Origin: Dactylis glomerata
Lineage: Eukaryota; Streptophyta; Magnoliopsida; Poales; Poaceae
Length of the DNA: 64,000 bases
Reading direction: 5' to 3'
NCBI GenBank assembly: GCA_007115705.1
Contig: QXEO01000549.1
Span: forward strand, 744,001-808,000
Positions 30,318 through 43,220 of this stretch are shown here, piece after piece. Position numbers and translations under genes: made by a program. Numbering within the stretch: position 1 is the stretch's first letter; every line of letters begins with the position of its first letter. Below the pieces are notes generated by a model that saw nothing but the letters and a program-made list of their open reading frames with translations, searched no databases and was not told where the DNA came from.

Positions 30318-31729
30318 CTATTTACTCAAATACACATACTTGGGTAAGGGAAGTGATCTAGGAAGTCTATGGAGAGTGGTTTCGATGATAATTGAGTTCC
30401 GATGGATGAGATGATTGAGTTGTTGTATCTAAGTAGGGTTTATTTATTTTGGATTATAAAAAATATCTCCTGCAAGTTCTTATTGACCAAAGTTCATATA
30501 CTACTAGTATATGTTGAAGATGATGGTTCATCTAAAGAGGCTTCATAGGATTTTGAGTACTTTTCTTTTATTGAAGCTATTTCTAGTTTGCAACTATTTA
30601 GTGATCAAGTTTGAATCTACAAGTAGAGTTTATAGATCCTAGTTGAATGGGATCAAAGGTTAAAGATCAATATTTAGAAATATGGTTGATTCGAATTGGT
30701 TTCATATCATTTCCATATTTTGAGATAGGTGTGCAAGTTTGAGTTTCTAATTACTACTATGTAGTATTAATTCTCCAAATACCTTCTACCAGATCACATG
30801 GACTAAGATCAACCTACAGATAGATAATTGGAAAGGTGGTATAACAATATATAAGAGCTCCATCAAAATTCCAATTATAGGTTTGAGTTTAATAAAATCC
30901 TATATGGCAAATGCCTATTTAACCATATGGGTAAATAGCATTTGATTTAAAAGGTTCAAAAATGAGATCTAATGGTATAGACAGATGGGTATCACTAATT
31001 GTGAATTTTCAAAGTTGGATTTATATTTTTAGGAATTTTATTCGAATTGATATGAATTTTTTAAGGTGAAAAAGCTCCTGTTTTGTTATTTTTACTGCAA
31101 CCAATCTGTAAATCTAATTGTGTTGAAACCACTTTTATTGGATAGCTTATGTTCTAAGGTTTCCAGAACATTTTTATTTGCTAGATTTGGATCGGTAGAT
31201 CTCCGGGAAAACTAAATATACTCAAGCATCTGAAAACAATTTCGGAAATTCGCAAAATCGGAAAATATCGATTTAGCCCCTTTTTTTTTTCTATCCGGGC
31301 CGGACACGCAGATCTTACTGGGCCGGCCCACTAGGCTAAGCTGGCCGGGTGAGCAGGGAAAAAAAAATAGGGAGCCGGCCTGCCAAGGGGCCCCACCGGT
31401 CAGAACTTAAACACGAACAGGTATCGGGCTTCTTCTTCCTCGTGCTACAGGAACGTAAACGAGAGCGAGCTACTGGGAGCAGGGCTGCGCACGGGGAGCT
31501 CACCGGCGGCGATGGGGAGCGGCGGCGAGGATGTCTAGGCGGCGGAGGAGCTTCTCCTCTTCCACCTTGTCCAGCCGGAAGCTCGAGGGAGCTGCTGGAA
31601 CGCCGGGAACGGGAGGTGCTCTGCGGAGCGGCTTGCTCCGGCGAGCTCGTCGGAGGAAGCGAGGGGCGACGGGACCTTGTCTAGGAGGTAGAGGGAGGTG
31701 AGGGGAATCTTTTCAGAGAAGAATGGCGG

Positions 31730-31740
31730 CTTTATATAGA
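31730..31740 (-). promoter_or_regulatory. TATA box of LTR promoter
   Basis: TCTATATAAAG on minus is followed by a CT-rich initiator-like stretch (CCTCACCTCCCTCTACCTCC). This puts the transcript start about 1.6 kb into the LTR and leaves about 3.2 kb of R-U5. The identical site in the other LTR is at 38805-38815. Confidence 0.7.
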
Positions 31741-33285
31741 CGGGAGAGGGAGCACGGGGCGAGTGGATCTGCGGAGAGAGCGCGGCCGGTGTCGGCTAAC
31801 GGAGGGACGCGGCGGTCGGTGCTTTCGGCGGAGGGCTGCAGTGTGCTGTGGGGTGCTGCTGGCGCACTCACGGGCTGCGGGGTGGTCTGGTTCAGAGGGA
31901 GCAAGTGAGGGGTCCGGGCGGTGGTTCTCCTCTGTTCTTCCTTGCCTCACGGCCGTGGTCGGGGCAGGGGATGCTGGGGCTCGACCAAGAGATGTCCTCA
32001 AGCATGGCTACAGGGCCTGGGACGAACGGAAACAGTGTTGGTCACAGTAGAATCGATTTTCTAGATTTTTGCCCACCACGTGTTCGATACAATGTCCGCA
32101 TGAAATCAAAATTTGAATTTTTGAAAATTTCCAATTGGGTTGGTCATTATATTGGATAGGGATTCCAGAAATATTTTTGTTATGAAGAGATATGAGGTTT
32201 TGCAAAAATCTTATTTCCAATTTGAGGTACGGTTTCTGTTTCAGATTCAAACTTTGGACAGATTTTGAAAGAGGTTAGGGTTTGAGTTTTTGCTGGAAAC
32301 TTCTTGGTTGAGTTAGTATGTAACTTGGTGAAGCTCAACTAACTGACCAAACATGAAGGTGAGTTACAGATTTCTTAATCCAAGTGTCCAAAGTAGGGTA
32401 GTGGTTAACTTTTTCTAGATCATCTTTTCTTCTCTTTTTCTTTATTTCTCTTGCTTCTGGTTCTTTTGATCTTTGTGGTTCTTCTCTAATGCTTCTATTG
32501 GTTAAGTTTGAATTAACTAAACATTGCCCAACAATTTAAAACACACATGAAATCATAAAAGACATAGAATAGGAATCTATGCATGCATGAATTCAAACTT
32601 CAAAATTTTAGAAACTTCCTGTTGGGTTGGACCTTGCATTGGATAAGGACCCTAGATAAATGTTGGTTTTGTCCTGAGATGGAGATTTGGTGTCATTTAA
32701 GATTTGAATTTCAAATGGCATATGTAACCGATTCAAACTTTGGCAGACTATTAAAGAGAGTTCCAAGTTGAGTTTTGTTTCAAACTTTATTGTATTTGAT
32801 TCTTTGTAACTTGTTCTTAGTTGTGGTGGAGAGATGCATGATGGTATAGTTCAAATATTGCTTAATATATAAGGGCAAAGTAGTGTAATCAGTGATTTTG
32901 TTAAGATCACTACTTCCTCTTTTCTTACTTAGGTTTTTGTGTTGCGGTTTAGTTTCTTGATTCTTTTCTATTTGTTTGTGATGGATTGACTTAATTTTTG
33001 TTTGGCCATTGACCCAAATGGGTTTAGCACGTAACCATGCACAAAATTTAATAGTTAGAAAACTCTTTCTATTTCACAAAAACATTTTACATGTATAATT
33101 ATTTGTTTTAAAACCCTTCCCATTCTCTTTTTATTTGAAGCATGGGAGCAAATGCTCAAATTCAGAAGTTTCGAAAAGGCAAGAAATTAATCTTATATGC
33201 ACAATAAAAGTTTTTGTTGGCTCCAAAAACTTGGTATTTTAATAAATCCATTTATTTCTATTTCCCAAAAATTTGGGTTGTTACA

Positions 33286-33300
33286 ATCTTCCCCCCTTAA
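33286..33300 (-). other. Polypurine tract
   Basis: Minus-strand AAGGGGGGAAGAT directly precedes the 3' LTR start TGTAACAACCC. It is adjacent to an AATCTCGGGACGAGATT inverted repeat. Confidence 0.85.
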
Positions 33301-33704
33301 AAAGAATCTCGTCCCGAGATTCACAAGTTAAGATTGAGATAGCTTGGGAGATGAGATTAACAGATAAGAGATGTAGGGTATATTGATTCCTATAAAGATT
33401 GGGTACACCCAAAATGTGATAAGGCCATACGGACCAAAAACACATCTTCACCAATCACACAGCAATGTCAACACACAATCACACTTTCAAAAACAAAAAT
33501 CTTCTCGGTTTAAACCATAGGATTTCATTAATAAGGGTCTTGCAGATTACACTTCTCGCTCTTGATTCTCAAAGAAATAAACAAGCTGACTAGTCCCAAC
33601 TAAGGTGACTAAGGCTTCTTCTCGGCTTGGATCCTCCCACTTGATTCAACTTGTTCTTACTAACTTTATGGCTACGAGCAACTTCGGGGTATTCCATGGC
33701 TGAT

Positions 33705-34820
33705 TCATGATGTTTGATCTTTTTCTTCTCTTCGGGTCTTAAGGTTGCCAAAGTTACTTCCCGGTGGTTTGTAAGGCTGCTTCCTTCCCCTGCGGGGGTC
33801 GAGGCTATAGAGTCCTTTGACACTATCTTCAATAATGATGCGGTTGTGAACTCTGCCCAGGTTGATGTCGATAGGGTTGCCTCCTGAAGATGAAAGATCA
33901 TTTGCAGGATCTTCCGAGCAACTGGGTTTGACACTCTCTTTAGTTATGACCTGATCTTGAGCGACCGGAGGTTCTGGTGCAGCGTTCAACTTTGTTGGGC
34001 AGTCGTTGGAGTAGTGCCCCTGGGTTCCGCACTCATAGCAGGTGATGTTGGTCTTGTCACTAGCATTGGGAAAAGTATTCTTTGGTAGAGCTCTTCCAGA
34101 TCGTAGGGTAAGGTCATAGCATAGGCTAGAGGGTGCCGGAGGCCTACTTTCTTGACGTCTTATCCTCCTTTCTCTCTTCTTTTTGTTACGAGCTTTCTGT
34201 TGTTTTCTAGGACTGTCATGCTCCTTGCTAGTCTTGACAACTTGAGCTGCTAGCTGAAAATGCTTTTGCTTGATCTTGGATATAGCTGTCACCAGGTGAT
34301 TCATGGAGCAGTTTGCTGGAACATGAGTACTACTCTCACATAAGAAGCATGTGATGTTTCTTGAGGGGCATTCTCCAGTTGGATGCTTGATGTCGCAATT
34401 GGGACAGTTGCTCGTACATTGGCTAGATTGATGACCTTCTTCTCCACAACGGCTACAAGCCTTCATACGGAGGTGATCTAGGTTGGGAATACTTTTATTG
34501 GGACAGGGACGTTTTGCATGGAGTGCTTCTCCACAATCATAACATAAGGGTTGAGTGCACAAATCTCCTTGCTTCTTCTTTGGAATTAGGTTCAAGTGGG
34601 ACCTCTTTTGGTATTCTCGAGCAATTCTATTGAGGTGAAACTCAAACTCCGAGTTAGCCTGACCTCCTTTCGTACATAACTGAAATGGTGGATTGGAGAG
34701 CATGGGGTGCATCAGAGGGGTCAAGTCCTGCAGTAGATGAGAGGGAACATCTTTCAAAAGGTTTCTTATGCGGGATGGGTATGGTTTAGAGTTTAGCTTG
34801 GGCCTGAAAGACCAAAACAT
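33705..34820 (-). CDS. Gag-like protein with five zinc knuckles
   Basis: This is an open frame of up to 371 codons. CCHC-type knuckles in order are CYDCGEALHAKRPC, CSRCGEEGHQSSQC, CPNCDIKHPTGEC (spacing one shorter), CFLCESSTHVPANC and, after a basic stretch (KQQKARNKKKRERRIRRQES), CYECGTQGHYSNDC. Typical gypsy Gag has one or two knuckles after a capsid region; here the N-terminal 90 residues show no clear capsid motif. The protein likely binds the element's RNA (inference). It ends at a TGA at 33705-33707. The start is unsure because the ORF may begin from an upstream non-ATG or spliced start. Confidence 0.75.
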   Translation of the reverse strand: MFWSFRPKLNSKPYPSRIRNLLKDVPSHLLQDLTPLMHPMLSNPPFQLCTKGGQANSEFEFHLNRIAREYQKRSHLNLIPKKKQGDLCTQPLCYDCGEALHAKRPCPNKSIPNLDHLRMKACSRCGEEGHQSSQCTSNCPNCDIKHPTGECPSRNITCFLCESSTHVPANCSMNHLVTAISKIKQKHFQLAAQVVKTSKEHDSPRKQQKARNKKKRERRIRRQESRPPAPSSLCYDLTLRSGRALPKNTFPNASDKTNITCYECGTQGHYSNDCPTKLNAAPEPPVAQDQVITKESVKPSCSEDPANDLSSSGGNPIDINLGRVHNRIIIEDSVKGLYSLDPRRGRKQPYKPPGSNFGNLKTRREEKDQTS

Positions 34821-35558
34821 TTTTGAGTAAACCCGTTGTTGGGGTGGATACTACCTGTTGCCGAATGGCATATGAGCAACCTATCATAAATCAATCATTC
34901 AAACAATCAAGGTACTAAGCGCACTTAGTAATCGTGAGGTAAGGGTAGCTCAATGAAATCAACTGAGCATTCCCTATAAATCCTATGGGTCAAAAGGTTG
35001 ATGGGTCTTCATCATTTCTGATCACTCTATTTGCTCTTGAAGTCTTTGTCTCACAGGGTTGACTCTGGTTGGAAGATTTCGAGATCAGATGAAGAGTCTC
35101 TCTTTCGATGGTAGCGGTTGTAGTTGACATCCCAGGTTGAAGTCTTGAAAAATATTGAGTCCCTCATCTTTTCATCCAAAAGTCCTTCGGTCTTAGGTCG
35201 GTATATCATCCATAGTATATATTTGAAGTAGATGAGGAATAGAGTAAATCAAATCTTTGAAAAGACTTTGTAATCAAAGAGGTAAATAAATTCTTTGTCA
35301 AAATCTCTTGAGAGTATAAGTTGAGAGTGTAAGATATTTGAAGTGAATAAGATGAGAGTATAAGTTGGCTTTGGATACCAAAGCAAATAAATTTCTTTTG
35401 TAGAAATAAGGTTTTGTCAACATATCACTTTCTTAGCTAACGACCATGCTAACTAAGGTCTCCTAAGGTCATGATAGTCCTGATACCAAACTTGTGATAT
35501 CAGAGATATCATTTTCTAACGACCATACTAACTAGGGTTTCCTAGAGTCAGCCTAGGC
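34821..35558 (-). other. Untranslated leader of the young element
   Basis: This is sequence between the PBS and the gag-like ORF, with an imperfect duplicated phrase around CTAACGACCATRCTAACTA(A/G)GG (35434 and 35517). No ORF was recognised. Confidence 0.5.
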
Positions 35559-35570
35559 TCTGATACCAAC
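35559..35570 (-). other. Primer binding site, initiator-Met tRNA type
   Basis: TGGTATCAGAGC on minus lies one base from the LTR end, the standard primer site for initiator-Met tRNA. Confidence 0.9.
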
Positions 35571-35571
35571 T

Positions 35572-38500
35572 TGTGACGACCTCCAATTTGATAACAAATT
35601 CGAAGTGCCCGTTATGTAATCCATCACAATCCCAGAATCATTGTTGTGATTTACATAACGTAGTTGATATCACAGTCATAGACATTAATAGTAAATAAAA
35701 GGGATTACATAGGTGGTCGTGCAGACCAAACCTTACAATACATCAATATGCAGCGGAATAACACTTTGGGTCCATATTGTCAAGCTTCAACCGCACAGGC
35801 AGAGCCGACAGTAGGAAACGAGCCTAATTCGCAAAGTCGTCAATGATTCCTTCCTCCTTGATTTCTCTCCTTCAAGTCTGGCCAAGTTAATAGCCAGGGA
35901 CAGAGCCGTGAGTACATTGCATGCACTCGCAAACCATCTTATAAATAAATGAATAGAGAATGCATAGTTCATATAGTGGTCTAAGCTCTAGGTTCATTTG
36001 CATAAAGCAAAATTTCCTTTCAAAGATCTTTTATCTAAAATGGTAAGAAAAACATTTAGCTCTTTATAAATCTCTAGATGGAGTCCCCCAAATGTCAATT
36101 CTTTTGTTCACCAAGTCACCTTCATGGTCATCAAAATTCATTGTCAAGTCACCTTTCTCAAATCATTTTCAAAGTAAAACTTGATAACGGCCAAGCAGCG
36201 CCAATCCAACCGTCCATGACCGCGGACGCGGCTATTCGAATAGTTTTACACTCTGCAGAGGTTGTACACTTTACCCACACCATCCGACTACTCATCGTGT
36301 GGGCAACTTCCCCGCATAACGACATATGCCACGACAAGCAGCCGACCATTAATGTTTCACCTGCCCGCCTTAGCATAAACACTACCGCCTAGAGATGTAC
36401 CCCTCAACACCGGAGTCCAAGAAGCTGTCCAGAGTGTGCAAAGTTCCCAGCCGCTTGACCCACCGGAATGCCACTAACCGAGGTAGGGTCCCACACCCGG
36501 TAGTCCATTTTCAATGAGGGCTCTTCGGCTTGTACCCCAACCACCTAAAAAGGAGGACAAGGCGAACCTAGGCCGTAGCCATAGGGTGCCCTGGAAGAGG
36601 AGTCCCTGGTCGGACTTCCATTTACATTTTATAGGGTCTACACTAAGGAGACACAAGTACTCCACTAAGCCCTGTCCCATACCAGGATAATGTGGTCGCA
36701 CTGTATGATTGGTCCAGTGGTACTTCACTCATTTATCATTTTTGTCAAACCTTCATGTCACCTTCACCATGTCACCATTTTGTAAATAGTTTTCAAAGTC
36801 ACCCTTGGGAAGGTTGCCCATCTCCAAGGTTTGTATTTTAAAAAAATCATCCTTGGGCAAGGTTGCCCCTTTCCAAGGTTTTCATTTCAAAATCTTCATG
36901 ATCTCCATTGGGGTTCCCACCTAGTCATTTTCCATGAATGCCTTCAGCTCAAGCATGATCCTCATGAGGGCACAAGGATCTAGGTAGGTATATTGGATAG
37001 ACTTAGCTTGATGCGCTACTTAGCATCCACTAAGGAAAGGGTTTCTCAAAGGTAGGCTAGGTTTGATGCTCTTGATGTCATCCACAAAAAGAGTTGGATG
37101 CACTTGTCAAGAAAGACATCACTACTTATTTGCAACTTGGTAACAATCATTTTAGCATGTATTTTTATTTAAAAGCAAGTAAACATGCATTATAAAACTG
37201 GGTAATGGTATGATCAAAAGATGGCTTGCCTGGCTTGGCAATGTCATAGGCTTCTTCATCTTCATCTCGGGTTGTGTAGTCTCCATCACCATTGCTTGGT
37301 TGACTTCGGGATCCATTCTCCTTACTCTCGTTGTCGTCTAATCGTTGGAAAGCAGATAAGCATACAATCACCACACAATTCACAAACAACATCTATTTAC
37401 TCAAATACACATACTTGGGTAAGGGAAGTGATCTAGGAAGTCTATGGAGAGTGGTTTCGATGATAATTGAGTTCCGATGGATGAGATGATTGAGTTGTTG
37501 TATCTAAGTAGGGTTTATTTATTTTGGATTATAAAAAATATCTCCTGCAAGTTCTTATTGACCAAAGTTCATATACTACTAGTATATGTTGAAGATGATG
37601 GTTCATCTAAAGAGGCTTCATAGGATTTTGAGTACTTTTCTTTTATTGAAGCTATTTCTAGTTTGCAACTATTTAGTGATCAAGTTTGAATCTACAAGTA
37701 GAGTTTATAGATCCTAGTTGAATGGGATCAAAGGTTAAAGATCAATATTTAGAAATATGGTTGATTCGAATTGGTTTCATATCATTTCCATATTTTGAGA
37801 TAGGTGTGCAAGTTTGAGTTTCTAATTACTACTATGTAGTATTAATTCTCCAAATACCTTCTACCAGATCACATGGACTAAGATCAACCTACAGATAGAT
37901 AATTGGAAAGGTGGTATAACAATATATAAGAGCTCCATCAAAATTCCAATTATAGGTTTGAGTTTAATAAAATCCTATATGGCAAATGCCTATTTAACCA
38001 TATGGGTAAATAGCATTTGATTTAAAAGGTTCAAAAATGAGATCTAATGGTATAGACAGATGGGTATCACTAATTGTGAATTTTCAAAGTTGGATTTATA
38101 TTTTTAGGAATTTTATTCGAATTGATATGAATTTTTTAAGGTGAAAAAGCTCCTGTTTTGTTATTTTTACTGCAACCAATCTGTAAATCTAATTGTGTTG
38201 AAACCACTTTTATTGGATAGCTTATGTTCTAAGGTTTCCAGAACATTTTTATTTGCTAGATTTGGATCGGTAGATCTCCGGGAAAACTAAATATACTCAA
38301 GCATCTGAAAACAATTTCGGAAATTCGCAAAATCGGAAAATATCGATTTAGCCCCTTTTTTTTTTCTATCCGGGCCGGACACGCAGATCTTACTGGGCCG
38401 GCCCACTAGGCTAAGCTGGCCGGGTGAGCAGGGAAAAAAAAATAGGGAGCCGGCCTGCCAAGGGGCCCCACCGGTCAGAACTTAAACACGAACAGGTATC

Positions 38501-40360
38501 GGGCTTCTTCTTCCTCGTGCTACAGGAACGTAAACGAGAGCGAGCTACTGGGAGCAGGGCTGCGCACGGGGAGCTCACCGGCGGCGATGGGGAGCGGCGG
38601 CGAGGATGTCTAGGCGGCGGAGGAGCTTCTCCTCTTCCACCTTGTCCAGCCGGAAGCTCGAGGGAGCTGCTGGAACGCCGGGAACGGGAGGTGCTCTGCG
38701 GAGCGGCTTGCTCCGGCGAGCTCGTCGGAGGAAGCGAGGGGCGACGGGACCTTGTCTAGGAGGTAGAGGGAGGTGAGGGGAATCTTTTCAGAGAAGAATG
38801 GCGGCTTTATATAGACGGGAGAGGGAGCACGGGGCGAGTGGATCTGCGGAGAGAGCGCGGCCGGTGTCGGCTAACGGAGGGACGCGGCGGTCGGTGCTTT
38901 CGGCGGAGGGCTGCAGTGTGCTGTGGGGTGCTGCTGGCGCACTCACGGGCTGCGGGGTGGTCTGGTTCAGAGGGAGCAAGTGAGGGGTCCGGGCGGTGGT
39001 TCTCCTCTGTTCTTCCTTGCCTCACGGCCGTGGTCGGGGCAGGGGATGCTGGGGCTCGACCAAGAGATGTCCTCAAGCATGGCTACAGGGCCTGGGACGA
39101 ACGGAAACAGTGTTGGTCACAGTAGAATCGATTTTCTAGATTTTTGCCCACCACGTGTTCGATACAATGTCCGCATGAAATCAAAATTTGAATTTTTGAA
39201 AATTTCCAATTGGGTTGGTCATTATATTGGATAGGGATTCCAGAAATATTTTTGTTATGAAGAGATATGAGGTTTTGCAAAAATCTTATTTCCAATTTGA
39301 GGTACGGTTTCTGTTTCAGATTCAAACTTTGGACAGATTTTGAAAGAGGTTAGGGTTTGAGTTTTTGCTGGAAACTTCTTGGTTGAGTTAGTATGTAACT
39401 TGGTGAAGCTCAACTAACTGACCAAACATGAAGGTGAGTTACAGATTTCTTAATCCAAGTGTCCAAAGTAGGGTAGTGGTTAACTTTTTCTAGATCATCT
39501 TTTCTTCTCTTTTTCTTTATTTCTCTTGCTTCTGGTTCTTTTGATCTTTGTGGTTCTTCTCTAATGCTTCTATTGGTTAAGTTTGAATTAACTAAACATT
39601 GCCCAACAATTTAAAACACACATGAAATCATAAAAGACATAGAATAGGAATCTATGCATGCATGAATTCAAACTTCAAAATTTTAGAAACTTCCTGTTGG
39701 GTTGGACCTTGCATTGGATAAGGACCCTAGATAAATGTTGGTTTTGTCCTGAGATGGAGATTTGGTGTCATTTAAGATTTGAATTTCAAATGGCATATGT
39801 AACCGATTCAAACTTTGGCAGACTATTAAAGAGAGTTCCAAGTTGAGTTTTGTTTCAAACTTTATTGTATTTGATTCTTTGTAACTTGTTCTTAGTTGTG
39901 GTGGAGAGATGCATGATGGTATAGTTCAAATATTGCTTAATATATAAGGGCAAAGTAGTGTAATCAGTGATTTTGTTAAGATCACTACTTCCTCTTTTCT
40001 TACTTAGGTTTTTGTGTTGCGGTTTAGTTTCTTGATTCTTTTCTATTTGTTTGTGATGGATTGACTTAATTTTTGTTTGGCCATTGACCCAAATGGGTTT
40101 AGCACGTAACCATGCACAAAATTTAATAGTTAGAAAACTCTTTCTATTTCACAAAAACATTTTACATGTATAATTATTTGTTTTAAAACCCTTCCCATTC
40201 TCTTTTTATTTGAAGCATGGGAGCAAATGCTCAAATTCAGAAGTTTCGAAAAGGCAAGAAATTAATCTTATATGCACAATAAAAGTTTTTGTTGGCTCCA
40301 AAAACTTGGTATTTTAATAAATCCATTTATTTCTATTTCCCAAAAATTTGGGTTGTTACA
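35572..40360 (-). repeat. 5' LTR of the young element
   Basis: It appears identical to 28497-33285 along its length (offset 7075). The TATA box is at 38805-38815 and the palindromes at 36232-36243 and 36251-36260. Confidence 0.95.
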
Positions 40361-40365
40361 CAGGG

Positions 40366-40700
40366 CTGCCTCACACAGGACTGGCGCAGCCAGGGGTCAG
40401 GCCGCGCCACCCTGGCGTGAGGGCCCCTCCTGGCTCCTCTCGACTCCTCCTTCTGGCTTCCTGAGTCTCCTGGGAAAATATAATTTTCTGGTATTTTTCT
40501 GGAATTTTCCTGATCTTCAAAATATGGTCCCTTGATGGTCCTTTTTCTAGCAGAATCCTGACTCCGGCAGCAAATCCTCCGATGATCATCAAACATGTGG
40601 AAACAAAGGAAATAACATAAGTATCAACTCTAAATATTAAATATATCAATGAATAACAGTAAATTATGATACAAAATAGTGATGCAAAATGGACGTATCA
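40366..40700 (-). repeat. gypsy 5' LTR, outer part
   Basis: It ends GGACGTATCA on +, i.e. TGATACGTCC on minus, a common start of Pooideae gypsy LTRs. It continues the LTR at 27321-28496 after the nested insertion. Confidence 0.82.
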
Positions 40701-41331
40701 ACGCAATAAATATATTAGACGATGGTCGATCGATCTTCGGAAAAAATTTAGGTTATGTCTGTTTTTATCCAAAAGTTCTATTTTTTCTCCGGTTGCAAAG
40801 CACAAGCATGTTTGCTATGTGTTACATCAATTTGGTAGTTATAACAAATTAATCAAATATATATCCACGTAATATAGAGTCATAATTATAGAGTTCATTG
40901 GAATATAAGTACAAACAAAACAATCATTTTCTTTTGAGATTTATCCAAGTGAATGTTTAGAAAGATAAACTCATCGCTTTGGATAAACTCATTATAAGGA
41001 GAGACGATGCCCGCTCGTGCTCAATTCGAGGAGAGGATGTGGAAAGGATGAAGTGAGACTAGGGTTACATAGTTCAATCGATTTTAGAGTCAAGTATTCT
41101 ACGCTGCAACGACTACACAAGACTGATTCATACCAAAATAAAAACCAACCCGTAGAAAGGCACACACAAATATTAATCCATAGCAATGGAGGAGTCATGG
41201 ACCGATTAATCTATTCATGTGCTCGGCATCCGCTAAATTTTGTTGAATCTGTTAAAATTTTCAATGCAGGTTTAAAATTGTATTAAACAAAAATTTAACA
41301 TGTTTAAGATTATAATCAGACTGGTTCGTGT
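40701..41331. other. Unassigned A/T-rich DNA
   Basis: This is flanking sequence of the gypsy LTR. No recognisable gene or repeat was seen. Confidence 0.4.
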
Positions 41332-42313
41332 ATGCAAAATATGTAAAATATGCTTTTATCCAATCAAAAATATGTTTTTGTTCGACATTTCTTTCCCAAT
41401 TTTACCCTCTCACAAAATCATATAATACGTGTTTCTTTTCCGAGCGTGGACTTTTCTTATCTACCATTTTGTTTCGTCGGTCGTCCGGGCCGGCCGCAGC
41501 CATGCCGGGGCAGGGTGGAGGCAGCTGGCCGTCCTCCCATCTGGTTTAGTGGATGCGTGGAGGAGCTCATGGGCGCGCTATCCCGTGGCTCGCGGCAATG
41601 GCGGGGCTTGAGGCTGCACGAACTTGGGGACCGCATCCATGGTGTGGCAAGACGGCGTAGGTTAAGGGGAAGGCTGGAGGAGGAGGGAACGGGTGCCATG
41701 CCGTCTCAGATTCATTACCTTCAGGCATGGTGTAGACGGCGGTAGGCGAGGGAAGGAAGGCGGCGGCAAAGGAGGATTACTGCCGACCTCGAACGAGGAC
41801 GAGGAGATGAGTTTGGGGTTCATGTCTGCAAAATATGTAAAATATGCTTTTATCCAATTAAAAATATGTTGTCGTTCGACATTTCTTTCCCAATTTTACC
41901 CTCTCACAAAATCACATAATACGTATTTCTTTTCCGAGCGTGGACTTTTCTTATCTACCATTTTGTTTCGTCGGTCGTCCGAGCCGGCCGCAGCCATGCC
42001 GAGGCAGGGCAGAGGCAGCTGGCCGTCCTCCCATTTGGTTTAGTGGACACGTGGAGGAGCTCATGGGCGCGCTATGCTGTGGCCCACGGCAATGGCGGGG
42101 CTTGAGGCTGCACGAACTTGGGGACCGCATCCATGGTGTGGCAAGACAGCGCACGTCAAGAAGAAGGCTGGAGGAGGAGGGAACGAGTGTCATGCCGTCT
42201 CAGATTCATTACCTTCAGGCATGGTGTAGACAGCGGCAGACGAGGGAAGGAAGGCAGCGGCAAAGGAGGATTACTGCCGACCTCGAACGAGGACGAGGAG
42301 ATGAGTTTGGGGA
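41332..42313 (+). repeat. Tandem direct duplication, two 488-bp units
   Basis: Units 41332-41819 and 41826-42313 (offset 494) share the run from TGCAAAATATGTAAAATATGC to GAGGAGATGAGTTTGGGG with scattered substitutions. Each contains a GC-rich gene-like segment (GGCCGCAGCCATGCCG...) preceded by an A/T-rich promoter-like part. No protein family was recognised. Confidence 0.85.
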
Positions 42314-42597
42314 TTTTTTTTGTGTTCCACAATCTATTGACTCAGTGTCGCTTGGACTGGGAGTCTTAGATCGCTTGGCTCACTTTTGTTTTCTTCCAGA
42401 ATCAGCTCACTTTCGGCTGGCGATGCTAGCAGGATGGATACGGCCAAAAAATATTGCTGGCCATGTGCAAGCATCGTGAAAAATGATCTGGTCCAAATCT
42501 ATGTGCATGCACATACAAAATAGAGTTCTCACAAAGTCATAATTTTGTATAAAAACATAATTTTTAAAAACAATAAAATTTATTAGACTAAAGAAAA

Positions 42598-43220
42598 TCT
42601 ATAAATATACTATATACGAATATATGTTGTCATTTCTAAAAAGGAGAGAAGACCTTGGAACAATTATACTTGTCATTACATTGAAAAAGACAAGTCATGG
42701 TTTCCTCGTCGTCCCACATCTTTTCATCGATAGAGCTTGTCCCCAATAGAATGAAGGGGAGGTTCGGCACATATGGCAAGGGCGGCGGGGTACATGAAGT
42801 GAAGATTGGCACAAACCATATTTTTAGAGCAGGAAGAGGTCCCACATACCAATATGAGCATATGATCCCCGTCCTAGAGTCCCATGAGAACAATGGTTGC
42901 AAGTGGCGACGAGGTAGAGTCATCCAGAGAAATGGTGGAGACCTGGAGGGGATGGGATGGACCTAGGATATTGATTTGGTTGTCTTCAACACTTATATGT
43001 ATTTATCCTGTGAAAAAAATAGCTTTTAATAATAAAATTCTCTATGGTCTATTTAAAAAGGAATCAACCTGTGTTGAAGTTTGTAGTGATGATACATTCC
43101 GTCACACTGTTATGTAAGCATATGCTCTCAACTCTCATGTTTAGTTGGGTTTTGTGTCTTCTTAGTTGAGTACATCAATAATTATAGTTAACCCGTAGCA
43201 ACGCACGGGTATTCAGCTAG
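42598..43220 (+). mobile_element. Probable small Helitron
   Basis: The 3' end is strong: the hairpin ACCCGTAGCAACGCACGGGT, then ATTCAGCTAG at 43211-43220, followed by T. A candidate 5' end TCTATAAATATACTATATAC at 42598 is preceded by A, giving a 623-bp element. The 5' end is tentative and could lie further left, which would include the tandem duplication. Confidence 0.55.

Larger units (their letters stand above)
28497..33285 (-). repeat. 3' LTR of the young element
   Basis: On minus it begins TGTAACAACCC (33285) and ends GTCACA (28497). It contains a TATA box, a GC-rich transcript start region, AT-rich stretches and the palindrome pair at 29157-29185. The many short ORFs inside have no recognisable products. 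Confidence 0.95.
28497..40360 (-). mobile_element. Young non-autonomous LTR retrotransposon with 4.8-kb LTRs
   Basis: Two LTRs of 4789 bp enclose a 2286-bp interior. The 7075-bp offset between LTRs is constant over every stretch compared and I saw no difference between them, so the insertion is very recent. On minus the order is 5' LTR (40360-35572), initiator-Met PBS, one gag-like zinc-knuckle ORF, polypurine tract and 3' LTR. There is no protease, reverse transcriptase, RNase H or integrase, so it must rely on another element. LTRs this long with a short interior recall the large non-autonomous elements (LARD/TR-GAG types) of grasses. Confidence 0.95.

Noticed and set aside
31349..31684. 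Protein-coding gene over the GC-rich part of the long LTRs
   Set aside because: ORFs there exist in several overlapping frames of both strands, coincide with the LTR promoter and carry no recognisable domain.
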